Assembly: GCA_023420895.1 (NCBI GenBank)
Contig: JAEZUY010000005.1
Coordinates: 1-64,000, forward strand
Length of the DNA stretch: 64,000 nucleotides
Origin: Bacillota bacterium
GTDB taxonomy: Bacteria; Bacillota; Clostridia; Tissierellales; Gottschalkiaceae
Direction: 5' to 3'
The notes under the pieces are model-generated. The model was not told the DNA's origin. It saw nothing but the letters and a program-made list of their open reading frames with translations, and did not search any database. A program made the translations under genes and the position numbers. The number at the start of each line of letters is the position of its first letter. Position 1 is the first letter of the stretch. Positions 60,778 to 64,000 of this stretch are shown here, in pieces.

Positions 60778-63024
60778 ATGGAATTCAATGGAACTATTTA
60801 TGAGATAATTTTTAGGAATGAAGAAAACGGATATACTGTAGCGATTCTCGATATGGATGATATGCCTGTGACTGTAGTGGGGAATATGCCTGCAGTTGAA
60901 GAGGGAGAGCACGTCTCTATAGAAGGAGATATTATAAAGCATAAAACATACGGAGAACAGGTGAAAGTGAACAGCTATAAAATAATACCTCCTCAGAGCG
61001 AGAAGGGAATAGTGAAATATCTGTCTTCCGGAATTATAAAAGGGATTGGGGAAAAGACTGCAAAAAGAATCGTGGAATGTTTTGGAAAAGACACGCTGGA
61101 CATAATGCAGTATTCTCCGAACAGACTTAAAGAAGTTCCTGGAATAGGAAAGAAAACACTCGAAAAAATAATTAATTCATTTAAAGATGAAAGAGAACTC
61201 AGAGAGATAATGATATATCTTCAGAATTTCGATATAAGTCCTAAACTATGCATAAAAATATATAAAAAGTACGGTTCGGACACATTGAAGATAATAAACG
61301 AAAATCCTTACAGACTTGCAGATGAGGTTTGGGGAGTGGGATTCCTCAAAGCGGATTCAGTAGCAAAGGCTATGGGGATTTCTGAGAGCTCTATATACAG
61401 AATAAAGTCGGCAGTAATTTTTACACTGAATCAGGAAGCGATGAACGGACATACTTATTTTCCTCAGGAAGAGCTTGAACAGAAACTTTCAGAACTTTTA
61501 AATCTTAATACAGAAGCGATAAGAAGCGGAATAGACTCTATGTTCAGTGAGGGAAAAATATATGTAGAAAATTATAGAGGAAATAGAAGAGTATACAGCT
61601 CCATGTACCATAATTCTGAAGCCGGAGCGGCGAAGAAACTTATCAGAATAGCGATATCAGAGAAAGAAAAAATAGATGTCGACATAGATGATAAAATTTC
61701 AAAAGCTGAAAAGAAACTTGAAATGAAATTTGCAGAAAAACAGAAAGAAGCGATAAGAGACTCTGTCAAAGAGGGAGTGAACGTAATAACAGGAGGACCG
61801 GGAACAGGAAAAACGACGACTATAAACACTATAATAGATATATACGAGGAAGAGGGTCTTGAGGTTCTTCTGGCCGCACCTACGGGAAGAGCGGCTAAGA
61901 GAATGACAGAAGCCACAGGAAGAGAAGCGAAAACGATTCACAGACTCCTTGAATACAGTTCGATAGAAGACGGAGGAGGAATGTACTTTGCAAGAAGCGA
62001 AGACAATCCTCTTGAAGCGGATTTAATAATAGTAGACGAGATGTCGATGGTCGACATACTTCTTATGAACTCTCTTCTTTCTGCAGTCAGCAGCGGAACA
62101 AGACTGATTTTAGTCGGAGATGTGGATCAGCTTCCCTCAGTAGGAGCAGGAAATGTACTGAGAGATATAATAGAAAGCAGAACGGTAAATGTAGTGCAGC
62201 TTGATGAGATATTCAGACAGGCTCAGGAAAGCATGATTGTAGTAAACGCTCATAAGATAAATCATGGAGAATTTCCAGTTCTAAATCAGAAAGACAAGGA
62301 TTTCTTTTTTATAAATGAATTTGATTCAGATAAAATAGCTGAAAAGATTCTGGGACTTGCAAAGACTAGACTGCCGCGATTCAATCAGTATGATTCTTTC
62401 AGCGATATTCAGGTTCTGGCTTGCGGAAGACGCGGAGCTGCAGGTGTAAATGAACTCAATAAGATTCTTCAGAAAGGTCTGAATCCTCCGAGAGGAAAGG
62501 ATTATGAGAAGTCGGTCGGAGATTCTGTGTTCAGAGTAGGAGATAAAGTTATGCAGATAAAAAACAATTATAATACTGAATGGAAAATAATTGAATATGG
62601 GAAGACAGTCGAAAAAGGTCTTGGAGTATATAATGGTGATATGGGATACATAAAAGATATTGATAAAGACGAGATGGAACTTACAGTGCTTTTCGATGAC
62701 GACAGAGAAGTGAACTATCCTTTCGGAAAGCTTGATGAACTCGTTCTTTCATATGCAACTACTGTCCATAAGAGCCAGGGGAGTGAATTTCCTGTGGTGA
62801 TAATGCCTATAACCTGGTGGCCTCCTATGCTCATGACTAGAAATCTTCTCTATACTGGAATAACGAGGGCCAAAGAAATGGTCGTTCTTGTAGGAAATCC
62901 GAAGTATCTGAGGATGATGATAGAAAATGATAATATTTCTGAAAGGTATTCCGCGCTCGATGAAAAACTTTCTGTAATAAATGAATTCAGAGAGGAAGTA
63001 AAAGATGATTCTGAAGAAATTTAG
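60778..63024 (+). CDS. recD2: RecD2-type ATP-dependent DNA helicase
   Basis: A 5'-3' DNA helicase of the RecD-like/TraA family that acts without RecBC. The 748-residue protein has an OB-like N-terminal region (1-75), helix-hairpin-helix repeats (about 85-200; GIIKGIGEKTAKRIV, VPGIGKKTLEKI) and two RecA-like domains. Those carry Walker A GGPGTGKTTT (339-348), Walker B LIIVDEMSMVD, motif III GDVDQLPSVGAGN and the C-terminal YATTVHKSQGSEFP. It overlaps comF by 20 bases, so the two are coupled. Roles are in DNA repair and replication stress. Confidence 0.95.
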   Translation: MEFNGTIYEIIFRNEENGYTVAILDMDDMPVTVVGNMPAVEEGEHVSIEGDIIKHKTYGEQVKVNSYKIIPPQSEKGIVKYLSSGIIKGIGEKTAKRIVECFGKDTLDIMQYSPNRLKEVPGIGKKTLEKIINSFKDERELREIMIYLQNFDISPKLCIKIYKKYGSDTLKIINENPYRLADEVWGVGFLKADSVAKAMGISESSIYRIKSAVIFTLNQEAMNGHTYFPQEELEQKLSELLNLNTEAIRSGIDSMFSEGKIYVENYRGNRRVYSSMYHNSEAGAAKKLIRIAISEKEKIDVDIDDKISKAEKKLEMKFAEKQKEAIRDSVKEGVNVITGGPGTGKTTTINTIIDIYEEEGLEVLLAAPTGRAAKRMTEATGREAKTIHRLLEYSSIEDGGGMYFARSEDNPLEADLIIVDEMSMVDILLMNSLLSAVSSGTRLILVGDVDQLPSVGAGNVLRDIIESRTVNVVQLDEIFRQAQESMIVVNAHKINHGEFPVLNQKDKDFFFINEFDSDKIAEKILGLAKTRLPRFNQYDSFSDIQVLACGRRGAAGVNELNKILQKGLNPPRGKDYEKSVGDSVFRVGDKVMQIKNNYNTEWKIIEYGKTVEKGLGVYNGDMGYIKDIDKDEMELTVLFDDDREVNYPFGKLDELVLSYATTVHKSQGSEFPVVIMPITWWPPMLMTRNLLYTGITRAKEMVVLVGNPKYLRMMIENDNISERYSALDEKLSVINEFREEVKDDSEEI

Positions 63025-63811
63025 GGATATGGTTGCGGATTCTATATTCAGAGAAAGAAATATCTGTTTTTTATGCGGGGAATACAATCCCTTCATAGAA
63101 AAAAATCTGTGCGGCAGATGCCGTGACAGATACAGTCTCATAGACAGCGATATATGCAGAATATGCGGAAGAAAGATAAAAGTTCATGAAGAAGGCAGAG
63201 ATTTCAGATGCTGTGAATGTATAGGAAATAAGAATCACTGCGACGGAGGAATTTCAGCTTTTGAGTATAGAGGCGGGATAAAGAATCTCATAGCAGATTT
63301 TAAGTACCGGGAAAAACTGTATCTGAAAGATTTTTTTGCAGAGGAAATGGTCTCAGTTTTAGAAAAAAGAGCCGGTATGCACAGCGTTTGCGATTATTAT
63401 GAAATAAGTATCAGCGGAGTTTCTGAAGGAATTTCAGGTCAAATGGATAAAATAGATTTCATTGTTCCCGTACCTATGGAAAGAAAGAGGAAGAAAAAAA
63501 GAGGATATAATCAGGCTGAAATTCTGGCCGGCAGAGTTTCAGCTTTTACAGGACTACCTTTAGAAAATAATATGCTGATAAGAAAAGAAGCTCTAAAAAG
63601 CCAGAAATCTTTAGGAAGAATTGAAAGGCAAATCAATATAAGAAATACTGTGGAAGTTTCACAGAATTCTTTTCCGGAAGGCAGGACAGTTCTTCTGGTT
63701 GATGATGTTTATACTACTGGAGCCACTGTTGATGAATGTGCAAGAGCGTTAAAAGAAAAAGGTGCCGGCACAGTCTATTTTCTAACTGCGGCCAGCACCG
63801 TATATATGTAA
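63005..63811 (+). CDS. comF: ComF-family protein (zinc finger plus phosphoribosyltransferase fold)
   Basis: A 268-residue cytosolic protein. The N terminus has a double zinc finger with CFLCG (about 21-25), CGRC (37-40), CRICGR and CCEC, and the C-terminal half is a type I phosphoribosyltransferase fold with VLLVDDVYTTGAT (229-241) and KKRGYNQAEILAG. ComFC acts in natural transformation, passing incoming single-stranded DNA to recombination proteins. Its coupling to recD2 supports a DNA-processing role. A 6-bp stem gccgca/tgcggc follows the stop without a T-run. Confidence 0.9.
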   Translation: MILKKFRDMVADSIFRERNICFLCGEYNPFIEKNLCGRCRDRYSLIDSDICRICGRKIKVHEEGRDFRCCECIGNKNHCDGGISAFEYRGGIKNLIADFKYREKLYLKDFFAEEMVSVLEKRAGMHSVCDYYEISISGVSEGISGQMDKIDFIVPVPMERKRKKKRGYNQAEILAGRVSAFTGLPLENNMLIRKEALKSQKSLGRIERQINIRNTVEVSQNSFPEGRTVLLVDDVYTTGATVDECARALKEKGAGTVYFLTAASTVYM

Positions 63812-63828
63812 GCCGCAGAGTATGCGGC

Positions 63829-63984
63829 AGATATTCTATTTCTATAACTCAGATTTTATACTACTTTATCCTTTTGCTGATCATCCTAGCAAGTATTATT
63901 CTGTTCATATTTATTAGAATAGGTTTTAAATTTTCGCCTATAATATTTTTAAGTCTCTTATTATCATTAGTATTCATTGAATAG
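63829..63984 (+). CDS. Possible small membrane protein after comF
   Basis: An open frame of about 50 codons downstream of comF encodes a strongly hydrophobic peptide (YYFILLLIILASIILFIFIR, then FSPIIFLSLLLSLVFIE), enough for two membrane helices. No ATG start or clear RBS is visible; an ATT or TTG start would be needed. AT-rich sequence gives hydrophobic reading frames by chance, so this is weak. Confidence 0.2.
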   Translation, partial: RYSISITQILYYFILLLIILASIILFIFIRIGFKFSPIIFLSLLLSLVFIE

Positions 63985-64000
63985 TCCATATCAGGGATTA

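Noticed and set aside
63736..63828. Upstream part of the frame running out of comF
   Set aside because: It is the +1 frame of the comF C terminus and encodes no plausible protein. Only the hydrophobic part after the comF stop was kept, with low confidence.
1..64000. CRISPR arrays, tRNA and rRNA genes, prophage or intact insertion sequences
   Set aside because: No regularly spaced repeats, no cloverleaf with the TTCGA arm, no phage structural genes and no intact transposase were found by reading both strands.

Overview
The window is AT-rich low-GC Gram-positive DNA. Almost every arginine codon is AGA and ATA is a common isoleucine codon, and many starts are TTG or GTG behind strong AGGAGG/GAGGTG ribosome-binding sites. 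The gene order fba-transaldolase-glpX-rho-rpmE-DUF1385-prmC-prfA-sua5-ywlE-rpiB-upp-comEB-tagO-wecB-atp operon-murA-mbl-fabZ is a clostridial chromosomal backbone. An S-layer homology protein, a tyrosine phenol-lyase relative and a sodium-type F-ATPase c subunit suggest an anaerobic, peptide- or amino-acid-using member of the Clostridia/Tissierellia; no species is claimed.

Layout. 1-11.1 kb: 3' part of an SLH/Ig-like surface protein, dUTPase, NAD(P)HX epimerase, K+/H+ antiporter, GerMN lipoprotein, a possible small RNA, a TPR protein, an AI-2E-type permease, an unknown protein, and a THEP1-like NTPase next to a FecCD-type metal importer. 11.1-23.2 kb: a YhgE/Pip membrane protein, the fba-fsa-glpX-rho sugar-phosphate/termination block, a YeiH exporter, a divergent beta-eliminating lyase, CstA and ribosomal protein L31. 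23.3-32.9 kb: translation-termination and tRNA-modification genes (prmC, prfA, sua5) interrupted by a pair of short CHR transporters, then arginine phosphatase, rpiB, upp, dCMP deaminase and the first steps of cell-wall polymer synthesis (tagO, wecB). 33.1-40.9 kb: the complete ATP synthase operon atpZ-I-B-E-F-H-A-G-D-C. Long structured spacers surround atpE, and the one before atpE holds the decayed 3' end of an IS200/IS605 TnpB element. 40.9-54.2 kb: HPP and bactofilin-like membrane proteins, murA, mreB-type actin, an AEC transporter, fabZ, a TIM-barrel protein, phosphohexomutase, polysaccharide deacetylase and a MacAB-like efflux system. 54.2-64 kb: three tandem DUF4870 membrane proteins, a SAM-I riboswitch with metK, a HEAT-HIRAN protein, folD, recD2 and comF.

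Most of the window is housekeeping. The items most worth a second look are the TnpB remnant and the three-hairpin RNA within the atp operon, the sodium-type c subunit, the HEAT-HIRAN protein, the beta-eliminating lyase with altered cofactor-contact residues, several promoter-embedded palindromes, and a candidate small RNA. No complete defence system, CRISPR array, prophage, rRNA or tRNA was seen.
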